Assembly (NCBI GenBank): GCA_009789175.1 | Contig: CP046866.1 | Location: 1,116,001-1,180,000, forward strand | Origin: Salinibaculum litoreum | GTDB taxonomy: Archaea; Halobacteriota; Halobacteria; Halobacteriales; Haloarculaceae | Reading direction: 5' to 3' | DNA length: 64,000 nt | In this document: one piece after another, positions 27,020 through 36,217 of the stretch | Layout: each line of letters starts with the position of its first letter | Position numbering within the stretch: the first letter of the stretch is position 1 | Notes under the pieces: model-generated | What the model was told of the DNA's origin: nothing | What the model saw: the letters and a program-made list of their open reading frames with translations, nothing else | The model's database searches: none | Program-made: the position numbers and the translations under genes

Positions 27020-27331
27020 ATGGCAGCGATTGACCCTGGTACCCTGCTTCCGAACGAGCGGATGCAATCACAGGCGGCAGACGGCGAGGTGACACAGATT
27101 CACCGCGGCCAGCAGTACGCCGAGGAGGGTGACACCTTCGAGATAGACGGAACCACCTTCGAAGTCGTCGAGGTTGCCGAGCGGACGCTGGGCGATATGA
27201 CCGACGAGGACGCTCGCCGGGAGGGGGCGAAAGACCTCGACCAGTACAAGGAGATGCTGGCACGCGCCCACGAGAACTTCGAGTGGGACGACGACTCGGA
27301 TATCGTCATGCACCGCTTCGAGGCCCAGTAA
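27020..27331 (+). CDS. ASCH/PUA-like domain protein
   Basis: 103 aa. The fold signature is seen in the beta-rich start (EGDTFEIDGTTFEVVEVAERTLGDMTDEDARREG), typical of ASCH domains, which are PUA relatives thought to bind RNA. Soluble and acidic. Possibly a translation or RNA-modification accessory; function unknown. Confidence 0.75.
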   Translation: MAAIDPGTLLPNERMQSQAADGEVTQIHRGQQYAEEGDTFEIDGTTFEVVEVAERTLGDMTDEDARREGAKDLDQYKEMLARAHENFEWDDDSDIVMHRFEAQ

Positions 27332-27401
27332 CGCGAGCCGTCGCGGTCCACACTTCCGGGGACCGAACTGCTTTTGCCGGGCGGATGGCAAGTGAGCGCC
27401 G

Positions 27402-28148
27402 ATGAAGATTCTCGTCGTCGGTGCTGGTGACATGGGCCGGTGGCTGGGCGGGTCACTTCGGGCCGACGCACCCGCCTCCATCGACCTCGCCTTCGCGGAC
27501 AGAGACGGGACTGTCGCGAGCGAAGCCGCCGACGCCGTCGACGGCCGAGCGGTCGAGACCGATACCGACGAGCACTTTGACGGCGTCTGTATCGCCGTTC
27601 CGATTCCAGTCGTGAGCGAGACGATAGCAGCCTACGCCGACCGCGCCGACCGCGCCATGTTCGACATCACCGGGACGATGGCGGTTCCGGTCGAGGCGAT
27701 GCGCGAGCACGTCCCGGAGCGTGAACGGGCGAGCTTTCACCCGCTGTTTTCACCGGCCAACGAACCGGGTAACGTGCCGCTGGTCGTCGACGAGGGCGGT
27801 CCCGTGGTCGATACCGTTCGTCAGGCGCTTTCGGCCCGCGGGAACGACTGCTTCGAGACGACACCGACCGAACACGACGAGGCGATGGAGACCGTACAGG
27901 CACGGACACACGCGGCTGTCCTCGCGTACGCGCTGGCGGCCGAGGAAGTCGACTCACGCTTTCATACCCCTATCTCCTCGGAACTCGACGACCTCGCACG
28001 GCATACTACAGCGGGAGAGTCCCGGGTCTACGGGGACATCCAGGCGACCTTCGACGGTGCCGAGGACGTTGCTGAGGCGGCGCGGCGTATCGCCGAGGCA
28101 GACACCGAGACGTTCGAGCGACTGTACGCCGAGGCAGGTGACCGATGA
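27402..28148 (+). CDS. tyrA: Prephenate/arogenate dehydrogenase
   Basis: 248 aa. The NAD-binding Rossmann motif is VGAGDMGRWLG (about residues 6-16), then the TyrA-type phrases CIAVPIPVVSETI, DITGTMAVPVEAM and SFHPLFSP. Oxidative decarboxylation of prephenate or arogenate in tyrosine synthesis. The AroQ mutase that supplies prephenate is encoded at 34566. Its stop overlaps the start of the next gene by 4 nt, so the two are co-translated. No fused mutase or ACT domain. Confidence 0.92.
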   Translation: MKILVVGAGDMGRWLGGSLRADAPASIDLAFADRDGTVASEAADAVDGRAVETDTDEHFDGVCIAVPIPVVSETIAAYADRADRAMFDITGTMAVPVEAMREHVPERERASFHPLFSPANEPGNVPLVVDEGGPVVDTVRQALSARGNDCFETTPTEHDEAMETVQARTHAAVLAYALAAEEVDSRFHTPISSELDDLARHTTAGESRVYGDIQATFDGAEDVAEAARRIAEADTETFERLYAEAGDR

Positions 28149-29575
28149 ACGGGGACCAACGCGAGCAGGTGCTTGACAACGCGAAGTACCTGCGAAACGT
28201 CCGCCCGGTCGACCCCGAGGAGATCTGTGAGTACGTCAGCGGCCAGCCCCATCCCGCAGCGGTCCGGCAGGTCCTCCGGGAGGAGGCCCTGTCGCTGTCC
28301 GTCATCGAACAGGAAGATGGCACGTTCGTTCCGGCTCCCGACAAAGCGGCCTCGGCGACGTTCCACGGTGTCGACTCCTTTCCCGAATCCTACGCACACG
28401 TCCTCGAAGACCGCCTCGTCGCCGAGTACGGCCCCGGCTGGCCCGACGGGGAAAGCGGTGACCGTCTGCGCGCTCGCATTCGCGAACTCAAGGACAGTTA
28501 CCTCCACCGACGGGACGTGACCTACGACGAACAGACCGCACTCTGTTATGGGCTCTACCACCTGCCGGCGTACTACGCCGCAGTGCAGTACGTCCTCTCG
28601 GACCTCGTCGCCGACGGGCTGGTCCCCTCCCAGGCGCGCATTCTCGATGTCGGCGCGGGCGTCGGCGGGCCGGCGCTGGGGATACACGACCTCCTGCCCG
28701 ATGACGCGCTGGTCACCTACGACGCCGTCGAGCCCAGCGCGAACGCCGACCTGCTGGAACAGATGCTGGGGGAGACCGGTCGGAACTTCCATCCGAGCGT
28801 CCACCGGAGGACTGCCGAATCCTTCGACCCCGACGGCCCGTACGACATCGTGCTGTTCGCGAACGTACTCAACGAGCTCTCGGAGCCAGCAACTGTCGTT
28901 GCGCGCTACGCCGACGCGCTGGCTGCAGACGGGACTATCATCGCTCTCGAACCCGCAGACAGGAACACAGCGATGGGGCTGCGCGACATCGAGCGGACTG
29001 TCGAGCGGGAGACCGGCCTCGGTGTCTACGCCCCGACAGTCAGGCTGTGGCCCGGTCGGACACCCAGCAGTGATTCGTGGTCCTTCGTCACCCGCCCGGA
29101 TATGGAGGTGCCGTACTTCCAGCGGCGTCTCGACGAGGGAAAGCGCGGCGACGGTGCGACGACCGCCGAGGAGTCCCCCGGTGGCGGCGAGTTCGTCAAC
29201 GTGGACGTGCAGTACGCCGTCGGCGTCTGGCGACTGGACGACCGGACGGCAGTCGAGTACCGCCCGGACCCCGGTCAGACCGCACGCATGGACACTGCCG
29301 GGGACTACGTCACCGAGCGGGTCAACCTCGCGGGCATCAAACTCAGCGGCAACCTCGCCGAGGACGGTCACCCGCTGTACCTGCTGGGCGATGGGAGCCA
29401 GGCAACCGACCACTTCGCGGTCCACGCCGAGGAGTCGGCGCTGAACGCGACACTCGGCCGGGCCGACTACGGTGAGCCGCTCCGACTCGAAAACGCGCTG
29501 GTGCTGTGGAACGACGACGAAGAAGCGTACAACGTCGTCGTCGATGGCGAGACAGTCGTCGACCGGCAGCGATAG
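28145..29575 (+). CDS. Rsm22-like SAM-dependent methyltransferase
   Basis: 476 aa, overlapping the tyrA stop by 4 nt. SAM motif I ILDVGAGVGGPALG (about residues 166-179), post-motif YDAVEPS, and LFANVLNELSEP in motif IV. This arrangement matches the Rsm22/mitochondrial small ribosomal subunit methyltransferase family, but I see no clear C-terminal cysteine cluster. Archaeal members are uncharacterised; a role in ribosome assembly is inference from family. The N-terminal ~100 residues are specific to haloarchaea as far as I can tell. Confidence 0.75.
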   Translation: MNGDQREQVLDNAKYLRNVRPVDPEEICEYVSGQPHPAAVRQVLREEALSLSVIEQEDGTFVPAPDKAASATFHGVDSFPESYAHVLEDRLVAEYGPGWPDGESGDRLRARIRELKDSYLHRRDVTYDEQTALCYGLYHLPAYYAAVQYVLSDLVADGLVPSQARILDVGAGVGGPALGIHDLLPDDALVTYDAVEPSANADLLEQMLGETGRNFHPSVHRRTAESFDPDGPYDIVLFANVLNELSEPATVVARYADALAADGTIIALEPADRNTAMGLRDIERTVERETGLGVYAPTVRLWPGRTPSSDSWSFVTRPDMEVPYFQRRLDEGKRGDGATTAEESPGGGEFVNVDVQYAVGVWRLDDRTAVEYRPDPGQTARMDTAGDYVTERVNLAGIKLSGNLAEDGHPLYLLGDGSQATDHFAVHAEESALNATLGRADYGEPLRLENALVLWNDDEEAYNVVVDGETVVDRQR

Positions 29576-29645
29576 CCCGCACCGACGACCGTTGCCTATT
29601 CGCCGGGAACACCATCCTTTTGCTGGCTCCGGCCGGACTGCAACT

Positions 29646-30434
29646 ATGTCAGAGCCGGCAATCCTGCTGACCAACGACGACGGCATCGACGCCACAGGCC
29701 TGCGGGCGACCGCAAAGGCCCTGTCGGAGGTCGGCGAGGTGACCGTCGTCGCACCCGCCGACGACCAGAGTGCGGTCGGGCGAGCCCTTTCCAGGACGGT
29801 CACCGTCGAGGAGCGCGGCCTCGGCTACGCCATCGATGGGACTCCGGCAGACTGCGTCATCGCGGGGCTGGAATCGCTGGCCCCGGAGACGGACCTCGTC
29901 GTCGCCGGCTGTAACCGCGGCGCGAACCTCGGTGCATACAACCTCGGGCGCTCGGGCACCGTCTCCGCCGCTGTCGAAGCCACGTTTTTCGACGTGCCAG
30001 CCATCGCCCTCTCGCTGTACGTCCCCGTCGCCGAGGATACCGCCTACGAGAGCGTCGACGTCCCACTGGAGGCATACGACGAGGCGACGCGAGCCGTCGA
30101 GTTCCTGGCCGACCACGCCCACGGAGCCGGTGTCTTCGAACAGGCCGATTACGTGAACGTCAACGCACCCGTCCCCGAGCAGGCGACTGGCGAGATGGTT
30201 GTCACCCGTCCTTCACGGGTCCACGAGATGACCGCAGTCCGTGACGGCGAGCGCGTTCAGCTCCAGGAGGGTATCTGGGAACTGATGGCAAGCGGCGACA
30301 TCCCGGACCCGGAGGGAACGGACCGCCACGCCGTCGTCGAGGGCCAGGTCAGCATCTCGCCGCTGACGGCACCGCATACCACCGAACACCACGAAGCCCT
30401 GGATGGCCTCGTCGAGACGTATCCGACCACGTAA
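29646..30434 (+). CDS. surE: 5'/3'-nucleotidase SurE
   Basis: 262 aa from ATG 29646. The SurE metal site is plain: LLTNDDGIDATGL (Asp-Asp about residues 10-11), then SAVGRALS and AGCNRGANLG (Asn near 90). Survival-protein phosphatases dephosphorylate nucleoside 5' and 3' monophosphates using Mg or Mn. Length is normal. An upstream in-frame extension to 29472 lies inside the previous gene and is rejected. Confidence 0.95.
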   Translation: MSEPAILLTNDDGIDATGLRATAKALSEVGEVTVVAPADDQSAVGRALSRTVTVEERGLGYAIDGTPADCVIAGLESLAPETDLVVAGCNRGANLGAYNLGRSGTVSAAVEATFFDVPAIALSLYVPVAEDTAYESVDVPLEAYDEATRAVEFLADHAHGAGVFEQADYVNVNAPVPEQATGEMVVTRPSRVHEMTAVRDGERVQLQEGIWELMASGDIPDPEGTDRHAVVEGQVSISPLTAPHTTEHHEALDGLVETYPTT

Positions 30435-30450
30435 GCCGCAGTCCCGAAAC

Positions 30451-30456
30451 TATTAA
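30451..30456 (+). promoter_or_regulatory. TATA-like box of PQQ-repeat lipoprotein gene
   Basis: TATTAA centred about 28 nt before the ATG at 30482. Confidence 0.5.
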
Positions 30457-30481
30457 CCTGTGAGTGACCCGCCACTGGTGT

Positions 30482-31690
30482 ATGAATACGGGGGCTGGGA
30501 CCCGGAGAGAAACGCTCCGACTGCTTGGCATCTCAGGTGTGGCTGCACTGGCAGGCTGTACCGGATTCCTCGGCGACGAGAGCGGCGACGCTACCGACGA
30601 AACAGAAGACGAAGACGAGAACGATTCGAACGACAGCGGAGATCTCTCGATAGACGGAGACTGGCCGACCTTCCAGTACAACGACCGCAACCACGGCTCC
30701 AGGGAGCCGGGCGCTGTTCCCGAGGCCCCGGTCACAGAACAGTGGCGCGTGAACATCGAGGACAGCGTCGGGGAGGGGCTGGTCGCTGCGGATGGCCTCG
30801 TGTTCGCGCCGGCAGGTGACGAAAACGACTCGCTCCATGCCATCTCGCTTGCCGACGGGACAGTCGAGTGGACTGTCGATGTCGGTGGACCGTCGTGGGG
30901 GACCATCCCTGCAGTCGTCGACGACACTGTGTTCGTCGGCGACGCGAACGGCAACGTCCACGCCATCGATTCCGCCGACGGCTCGAAATACTGGAGCTAC
31001 GAGAAAGACTCCAGTTACATCAGGAGCGGCCTGAGCGTCGCCGACGGCCGCGTGTACGTCGGTACCGGCGACGACTACCTGATGGCCCTCGATGCCGAGA
31101 GCGGCTCCGAACTGTGGCGCTTCGAGGCCGCCGGCCCCTTCGAGTCACATCCCGCCTACTGGGACGGCGTCGTCTACGCCGAGTCCCACGACAACCACAT
31201 CTACGCGGTCGATGCGATGACCGGCGACGGGGTCTGGAAATACCCGGCAGGGCGAACCATCAGCTCCTCACCGACCGTGCGCGATGGCCGACTCTACATC
31301 AACGACTCCGGCGGTGGCATCCAGGCCATCGACGCTGTTGAAGGAACTGAACTGTGGACCGCACCCTTTGGTCATCTCGGTGAAGCCCCACCGGTCGTAG
31401 ACGGTGTGGTGTACGCTCCGGAGAACGGGCTCTCAGCCATCGACGCCGAAAGCGGCGAAGTACTCCAGCGCTACGATGTCAACTACCCGGGGACCTCCGG
31501 GATGATATACCGGGACAACGCGATCATCTACAAGAACGTCCAGGCACCCGCCGTCGAGTTGTTGGACCTCGATACCGGTGAGATTCGCTGGTCCTACGAG
31601 ACCGGGTACGACATCTGGACCAACATGGCACTCGTGGACGGAACACTCGTTTACGGCGACGAGTTCGGCAACGTCGTCGGGCTCGCGTGA
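30482..31690 (+). CDS. Tat lipoprotein with PQQ-like beta-propeller
   Basis: 402 aa from ATG 30482. Tat signal RRETLRLLGISG (about residues 8-19) ends in lipobox LAGC, so it is exported folded and lipid-anchored. A Ser/Asp/Glu-rich linker (about 40-65) precedes a propeller with repeated blades marked by DG-x-V-x-A, AIDA-x-G and LW-type motifs. PQQ-binding is possible, but such haloarchaeal propellers may be protein-binding only. No dehydrogenase partner adjacent. Confidence 0.87.
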   Translation: MNTGAGTRRETLRLLGISGVAALAGCTGFLGDESGDATDETEDEDENDSNDSGDLSIDGDWPTFQYNDRNHGSREPGAVPEAPVTEQWRVNIEDSVGEGLVAADGLVFAPAGDENDSLHAISLADGTVEWTVDVGGPSWGTIPAVVDDTVFVGDANGNVHAIDSADGSKYWSYEKDSSYIRSGLSVADGRVYVGTGDDYLMALDAESGSELWRFEAAGPFESHPAYWDGVVYAESHDNHIYAVDAMTGDGVWKYPAGRTISSSPTVRDGRLYINDSGGGIQAIDAVEGTELWTAPFGHLGEAPPVVDGVVYAPENGLSAIDAESGEVLQRYDVNYPGTSGMIYRDNAIIYKNVQAPAVELLDLDTGEIRWSYETGYDIWTNMALVDGTLVYGDEFGNVVGLA

Positions 31691-31820
31691 CCGGCCCGGG
31701 GCCATCGTTGCCCCCACTCAGACCGGTCACCCGTCGCTGACGGTGAGCCTGGCCCACTGGCTGGAACGGGCCGACGCGGTTGTGTTAAGACATTTCACGA
31801 CCGGTGTTGTCCACAGACGT

Positions 31821-32501
31821 ATGAACCAGACGTTCGTCGAACTGCTGGAAGACAACGCCGACCACGCTGCCGCTTTCGACGGCAAGTTCGACGACGTGCA
31901 GGACGCCCAACAGCCGGCTGCTGTGACGGTCTGCTGTTCCGATTCCCGCGTGTTGCAGGACCACATCTGGAACACCGACCAGCCCGGGTCCGTGTTCACC
32001 TGTAGTAACATCGGCAACCGCGTCCTGCAGCGGACGGACTCGGGAACGGCTGTCTCCGGCGACGTGCTCTATCCCATCGAACACACTGGAACGGAAACGG
32101 CAATCGTTATCGGTCACACCGGCTGTGGTGCCGTCACAGCGACCTACGACGCTCTCAGGGACGGGATATCCGAGCCGGCGGGTATCGAGCACTGTCTCGC
32201 TCTGTTGAAACCCCACCTCGCACCCGGTGTGCAGGTGCTTCCAGAAGATATCGGCCGCGCCGAGGCCATCAACCGTCTCGTCGAATTCAACGTCGACCGG
32301 CAGGTCGAGGCGCTCCTGGAGAGTCCAGACATCCCACAGTCCGTGTCCGTTGCGGGCGTGGTCTACGATTTCCAGGATGTCTATGGCGGGAAACGCGGCG
32401 AGGTGCACGTCATCAACATCGACGGCCAGCGCCGCTGTGACGTGTTGCAGGCGGACTATCCCGACATCGCATCCCGGGTGAACCGCCTCTGGGAATACTA
32501 A
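31821..32501 (+). CDS. Beta-class carbonic anhydrase
   Basis: 226 aa from ATG 31821 (MNQTFVELLEDNADHAAAF), 24 nt after a TTAAGA box. The zinc ligands are visible: CCSDSR (Cys about 41, Asp-Arg dyad) and HTGCG (His and Cys near 100-103). Hydrates CO2 to bicarbonate in the cytosol. The 31578 extension is rejected because it lies inside the preceding gene. Monocistronic by context. Confidence 0.93.
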   Translation: MNQTFVELLEDNADHAAAFDGKFDDVQDAQQPAAVTVCCSDSRVLQDHIWNTDQPGSVFTCSNIGNRVLQRTDSGTAVSGDVLYPIEHTGTETAIVIGHTGCGAVTATYDALRDGISEPAGIEHCLALLKPHLAPGVQVLPEDIGRAEAINRLVEFNVDRQVEALLESPDIPQSVSVAGVVYDFQDVYGGKRGEVHVINIDGQRRCDVLQADYPDIASRVNRLWEY

Positions 32502-32648
32502 GGTACGGTACTGGCAATGTGTCGTCTCGACTGGTATCGGATTGTATATCGCGTCTGACGCTCTGTCAGGTCCACAGCCTGGCGATTACAATACCGACAA
32601 ACGCGTCCGCGCACAGTCGTTCTCACGATTGAGTGAAGATGTCGTAAT

Positions 32649-32999
32649 TTAGACTAACAGCTCGCTTGGACCAACTGCTCCGTTGTCGAGTAGCTCCTTG
32701 TCGAACGTCGTGAGCGTGGCTCCGATGTCATCTGCGAGCGCGAGAAGGACGCAGTCTGTCGTATAAAGGAGGGTGTCTCGCTGGAGATGGTAGGCTTCGA
32801 TCTGGTCGCTGATCTCGGGGCCATATACATCGACCTCATCGTAGATATCTTCTAACACGGCCTCGACTCGGTCTTGTTCAGCCTGCTTCTTTTTCCTCAT
32901 CACCGAACGGATCTCCATCAGATCCAGAATAGACGTACAGAAGTCGTGATCTTGTTCCAGAAGTCGGGTCGCCACGGGCCGGTTCTTCGGTAGATACAA
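32649..32999 (-). pseudogene. N-terminally truncated PIN-domain (VapC-like) toxin
   Basis: 116 aa readable from a TTG at 32999; the frame continues as coding-like sequence back to a stop near 33040 (phrase TVYRIGETILSLYLPKNRP), with no ATG. The C-terminal PIN residues are present (TTDCVLLALADDIGATLTTFD), but the first strand with the catalytic Asp is missing. No VapB-like antitoxin adjoins. I read it as a decayed toxin, probably inactive as a nuclease; an active non-canonical start is possible but less likely. Confidence 0.65.
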
Positions 33000-33046
33000 C
33001 GATAAAATGGTTTCTCCGATTCTGTAGACCGTCTGCCTCTATCGGC

Positions 33047-33187
33047 ATGGTCACCAGAATCTGTGTTCGTGGGTGCATCGTAATCGACAGCGATCAACGT
33101 CTGCTGCTGTTGGAACTGCGCCCCTACGAGAGAAACGACAGCGCTGCCGAACTGGCTGTGCCAACCCCCACGAACAGCCGGGTCTGA
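33047..33187 (+). pseudogene. NUDIX-like N-terminal fragment
   Basis: 46 codons, ATG 33047 to TGA 33185-33187. Reads MVTRICVRGCIVIDSDQRLLLLELR, which resembles the first strands of a NUDIX hydrolase, but ends before any Nudix box. Lies head to head with the truncated PIN gene. Probable remnant; call is weak. Confidence 0.35.
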
Positions 33188-33271
33188 ACAGAAATTCCTA
33201 AATCTATCCTGTGTCGTACTCCCTTCCGTGAAAAGGTCCCGTCATATTCTACTGGTCACCGATACGCGCCC

Positions 33272-33559
33272 ATGAGTGTGTCTCGAAACGGGATGCTGTT
33301 TTCCCTCCTGTCAGCACTCTGGAGTGTGGCATTCGTGACCACAGATACTTTGCTGTGTCACGGTTTCAGTACTGCGTTGCCGTCGGACTCGCTCGTGCCC
33401 CAGGAACTGACAGCGGAAGCCGTGTTCACGGACATACCACTCGCGGCATTGGCCACTGCTGTCGGCTACCTCACCTCCGTCGACAGGCTCGGCGGGTCGG
33501 TGCTATCGCAACCACCCTCACACACATCTCTCGGGACAGCACAATGCTATCCACGGTAA
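33272..33559 (+). pseudogene. Internally deleted EamA/DMT transporter remnant
   Basis: 95 aa. The start (LFSLLSALWSVAFVTT) mirrors the first helix of the EamA transporter just downstream (LFTALAVAWGSAFTAI), and the later part (PLAALATAVGYLTSVDRLGG) mirrors its helix near the C-terminal half (VVIASALGFLIYFDLLNRLG). The roughly 200 residues between are gone, so it is a collapsed paralogue. Confidence 0.6.
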
Positions 33560-33623
33560 AACCGACTGACTCGCTCCAGCAGAATCGAACTGCGGAAGAT
33601 ATATTCACGGGAATAGAGAGCCA

Positions 33624-34532
33624 ATGAGACTCAGAAATCCACTTCTGTTCACCGCACTCGCGGTTGCGTGGGGGAGTGCCTTCACCGCCATCAAGGCGGG
33701 ATTGGAGTTTTTCCCGCCTGTTCTCTTTGCGGCATTCAGGTACGACCTGGCGGGCGTCCTGATGCTTGGATATGCGGTGTATGCCACCGACCGCTGGATA
33801 CCCCGAGACCGGAGTGAGTGGGTCCTCGTCGGAATCGGGGGCACGTTTCTGATAGCTGCCTATCACGCCTTGCTCTTCATCGGGGAACAGGGAACGTCGA
33901 GCGCCGCCGCTGCCATCATCGTGAGCCTCTCCCCAATCCTTACCACGGGATTCGCACGCGCCTTCCTCCCTGATGAGCGACTCACCGCAGTTGGAACCGT
34001 CGGCCTTCTCATCGGGTTCGTCGGGGTAGGTGTCCTGAGTAATCCCGACCCGAACAATCTCCTCGACACTCGGACAGTCTCGATGTTTCTGGTCTTCCTG
34101 GCCACCGCTTCGTTCGCTTTCGGGAGCGTTCTCACCCGTCGTGTAGACGGGGAACTCCCCATCGAAACGATGGAAGCGTGGTCGATGCTTCTCGGCGCGG
34201 TGTTGATGCACGGAGCGAGTATTGCCCTATCCGAGTCCCTGAGCGACGTTCAATGGACAGGGGAGGCGATCCTGTCGCTTCTCTACCTCGTCGTTATAGC
34301 GAGCGCACTGGGTTTCCTGATTTACTTCGACCTTCTGAACCGCCTCGGCCCGATAGAAATCAATCTGGTGTCCTATGCCGCTCCTGTCGTGGCGGCTGTT
34401 ACAGGGCTAGTATTCCTCAGTGAAACACCGACTGCGTACACCGTGGTCGGATTCACGCTAATCCTTCTCGGGTTCAGCCTTCTGAAGCGGGATGCGCTTC
34501 GGTCCGAGTTCCGTCGATTCACCAGGACCTGA
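33624..34532 (+). CDS. EamA (DMT) family transporter
   Basis: 302 aa, ATG 33624. Ten hydrophobic helices in two EamA repeats; repeat signatures are WGSAFTAIKAGLEFFPPVLF early and SALGFLIYFDLLNRLGPIEINLVSYAAPVVAA late. Family exports or imports small metabolites such as amino acids and nucleotide sugars; substrate unknown. An internally deleted copy lies just upstream. No operon partner. Confidence 0.9.
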   Translation: MRLRNPLLFTALAVAWGSAFTAIKAGLEFFPPVLFAAFRYDLAGVLMLGYAVYATDRWIPRDRSEWVLVGIGGTFLIAAYHALLFIGEQGTSSAAAAIIVSLSPILTTGFARAFLPDERLTAVGTVGLLIGFVGVGVLSNPDPNNLLDTRTVSMFLVFLATASFAFGSVLTRRVDGELPIETMEAWSMLLGAVLMHGASIALSESLSDVQWTGEAILSLLYLVVIASALGFLIYFDLLNRLGPIEINLVSYAAPVVAAVTGLVFLSETPTAYTVVGFTLILLGFSLLKRDALRSEFRRFTRT

Positions 34533-34565
34533 CTGTCCGGTCCGAGACCGGCACAGGCGCGCTTC

Positions 34566-34877
34566 TTACCGCTTTTCGCGCTGTTCGACCTTGTTCAACT
34601 CGATGAGCAGGCGGAAGATAGCCTTCACGAGATTGGCATCGACATCGAACTGCTCGGCGTTTTTGCCGGCGCGTTCCATCACGGCCTGCTCCTGTGATTC
34701 GTCGGTCGTCGGCAGGTCCTGTTGTTCTTTGACCTCCGCGATGGTGTCGGCGACGTAGGTACGCCGGGCGATGAGTTCGACGATGTCGCGGTCGATACCG
34801 CTTATTTCCTCGCGCAATTCCTCCAGTGACATGTCTTCGGGGTTCAACTGGCCCCCGTCGAAGCTTTCGTCTGTCAT
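34566..34877 (-). CDS. aroQ: Chorismate mutase (AroQ)
   Basis: 103 aa from ATG 34877 (MTDESFDGGQLNPEDM); an upstream frame to 34916 lies inside the kinase gene. Helical AroQ fold: LEELREEISGIDRDIVELIARRTYVADTIAEVK carries the active-site Arg-Lys residues (about 25-55). Converts chorismate to prephenate for Phe and Tyr. Start overlaps the stop of the shikimate kinase by 4 nt, so the pair is one operon. TyrA at 27402 acts next. Confidence 0.94.
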   Translation of the reverse strand: MTDESFDGGQLNPEDMSLEELREEISGIDRDIVELIARRTYVADTIAEVKEQQDLPTTDESQEQAVMERAGKNAEQFDVDANLVKAIFRLLIELNKVEQREKR

Positions 34878-35725
34878 AGTATCTGAGTCCCTCCTGTCTG
34901 GGTCGTGGTCACCCACGTCTCGCCGTCGCGCTCGCTCCAGCGGTCCTGGACCGACTGCAGTGTCTCGCGGTTACCGACCGCAGTGAAACTCGGGCCGGTG
35001 CCGGACAGCGAGACGCCCGCGACGGCATCCATCACGTCGACGATGGGGTCGGACGAAAAGCCCAGAGCTGCACAGAACGCCAGCCCGTTGACCGTCATCG
35101 CCCGTGTGAACTCGCCATCCAGCGCGAGGTCCGCCACGAGGTCCGCCATCGGCGCAATCTGGCGACAGCGACCGACATCGGCCTCGGCGCTGAAGGCTCG
35201 CTCCGGTGGCGTGTACACCAGCACTGCCCAGTCGCGTTCCTCCCGGGCCAACAACTCGTCGGTGGTGTTGTCGGTGACGGTGACACCGCCGAGCATGCTC
35301 GCGCTCGCGTCGTCGAACGCACCGGTGACGGTGACGCCCACGTCACGAGCCACGTCCACGCCGATTCGACAGGCCTCTTCCCGCGAGATGTCATCGGCGA
35401 CACCGAGCGCATCGAGCGTCGCCAGCACTGTCGCGTTCGCGGCTGCACTCGATGATTTCAGCCCCGAGGCCATCGGCACGTCGCTCTCGGTGTGGACGGT
35501 GCCACCCTCGCCGTCGCCGAACTCGGAGACGACGCGCTCGACACAGCCCTCGATGAGGCTGGTGTCCGCATCGGGTTCGTCGGCGACGCTCCCGGTCACG
35601 CTGTCGGACCCGTCGAGTTCGACCGTGGCGGTGGTGTACTCGTCGATGGCGAAGGCAGCCCCGGTCCCGTTTGCGAGTGCATTGAGGACCGTCCCGGCCG
35701 CCGGCGCGCGCGCCTGCCCGTCCAT
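34874..35725 (-). CDS. aroK: Archaeal shikimate kinase (GHMP type)
   Basis: 283 aa from ATG 35725 (MDGQARAPAAGTVLNAL). GHMP kinase signatures: PAAGTVLNA early, MASGLKSSSAAANAT (ATP loop, about residues 92-106), and SLSGTGPSFTAVG near the C-terminus. Unlike bacterial shikimate kinase, archaea use this family for ATP-dependent phosphorylation of shikimate. The longer frame to 35971 is rejected: its start lies inside the divergent gene. Overlaps aroQ by 4 nt. Confidence 0.93.
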   Translation of the reverse strand: MDGQARAPAAGTVLNALANGTGAAFAIDEYTTATVELDGSDSVTGSVADEPDADTSLIEGCVERVVSEFGDGEGGTVHTESDVPMASGLKSSSAAANATVLATLDALGVADDISREEACRIGVDVARDVGVTVTGAFDDASASMLGGVTVTDNTTDELLAREERDWAVLVYTPPERAFSAEADVGRCRQIAPMADLVADLALDGEFTRAMTVNGLAFCAALGFSSDPIVDVMDAVAGVSLSGTGPSFTAVGNRETLQSVQDRWSERDGETWVTTTQTGGTQIL

Positions 35726-35851
35726 TCGTGTTTGAGTGTGCCACACGACTGTATTTACCTGTGGTGGTTCCGGGACGAGAGTGACCCCCGGCGTCGGCAC
35801 TCCGTGACGGACCGCAAGCAATTTTCCCGGCGGTTCCCAACCCCCGCCGAG

Positions 35852-36148
35852 ATGGGTGACGGAGAGACGGAACCGGCTGACGGTCCGGCGGAGAGTGCCG
35901 ATGACGGGCAAGACGGGAATACCAATGAGCCGGAACCGACCGCGCAGCCCGCGGCGTTGCGTCGCCAGCAACTGTACGTCGGGAGCGGCGTCGCTGCGCT
36001 CGCTGGTATCGCCGCTGTCGTTGCTGGCGCACAGCGGTATCCCGACATACCGATATACGTGTTCGTTCTGGTCGGCATGGCCACGACGGCGTTGCTGTTC
36101 GTGCTCCTGTACGTGGCCATCTTCCCCGGCACTGAAGAGGAGTCCTGA
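35852..36148 (+). CDS. Small two-helix membrane protein
   Basis: 98 aa from ATG 35852 (MGDGETEPADGP). An acidic N-terminal tail of about 40 residues is followed by two helices (about 46-62 and 70-92). Upstream in-frame sequence lies in the aroK promoter region and is less protein-like. No family recognised; divergent from aroK. Confidence 0.6.
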   Translation: MGDGETEPADGPAESADDGQDGNTNEPEPTAQPAALRRQQLYVGSGVAALAGIAAVVAGAQRYPDIPIYVFVLVGMATTALLFVLLYVAIFPGTEEES

Positions 36149-36187
36149 TGGGGTGGCATAACTGGGCTGGTGTCTCCGAAAGGACGA

Positions 36188-36195
36188 CTTTTACC
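36188..36195 (+). promoter_or_regulatory. TATA-like box of DUF5796-like gene
   Basis: CTTTTACC centred about 26 nt before the ATG at 36218; supports the shorter start. Confidence 0.45.
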
Positions 36196-36217
36196 CGTCG
36201 CTAGCCAATCGTTCTGT

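Noticed and set aside
28028-29803. 591-codon minus-strand frame
   Set aside because: Antisense to the Rsm22-like gene and part of surE, which have recognisable motifs.
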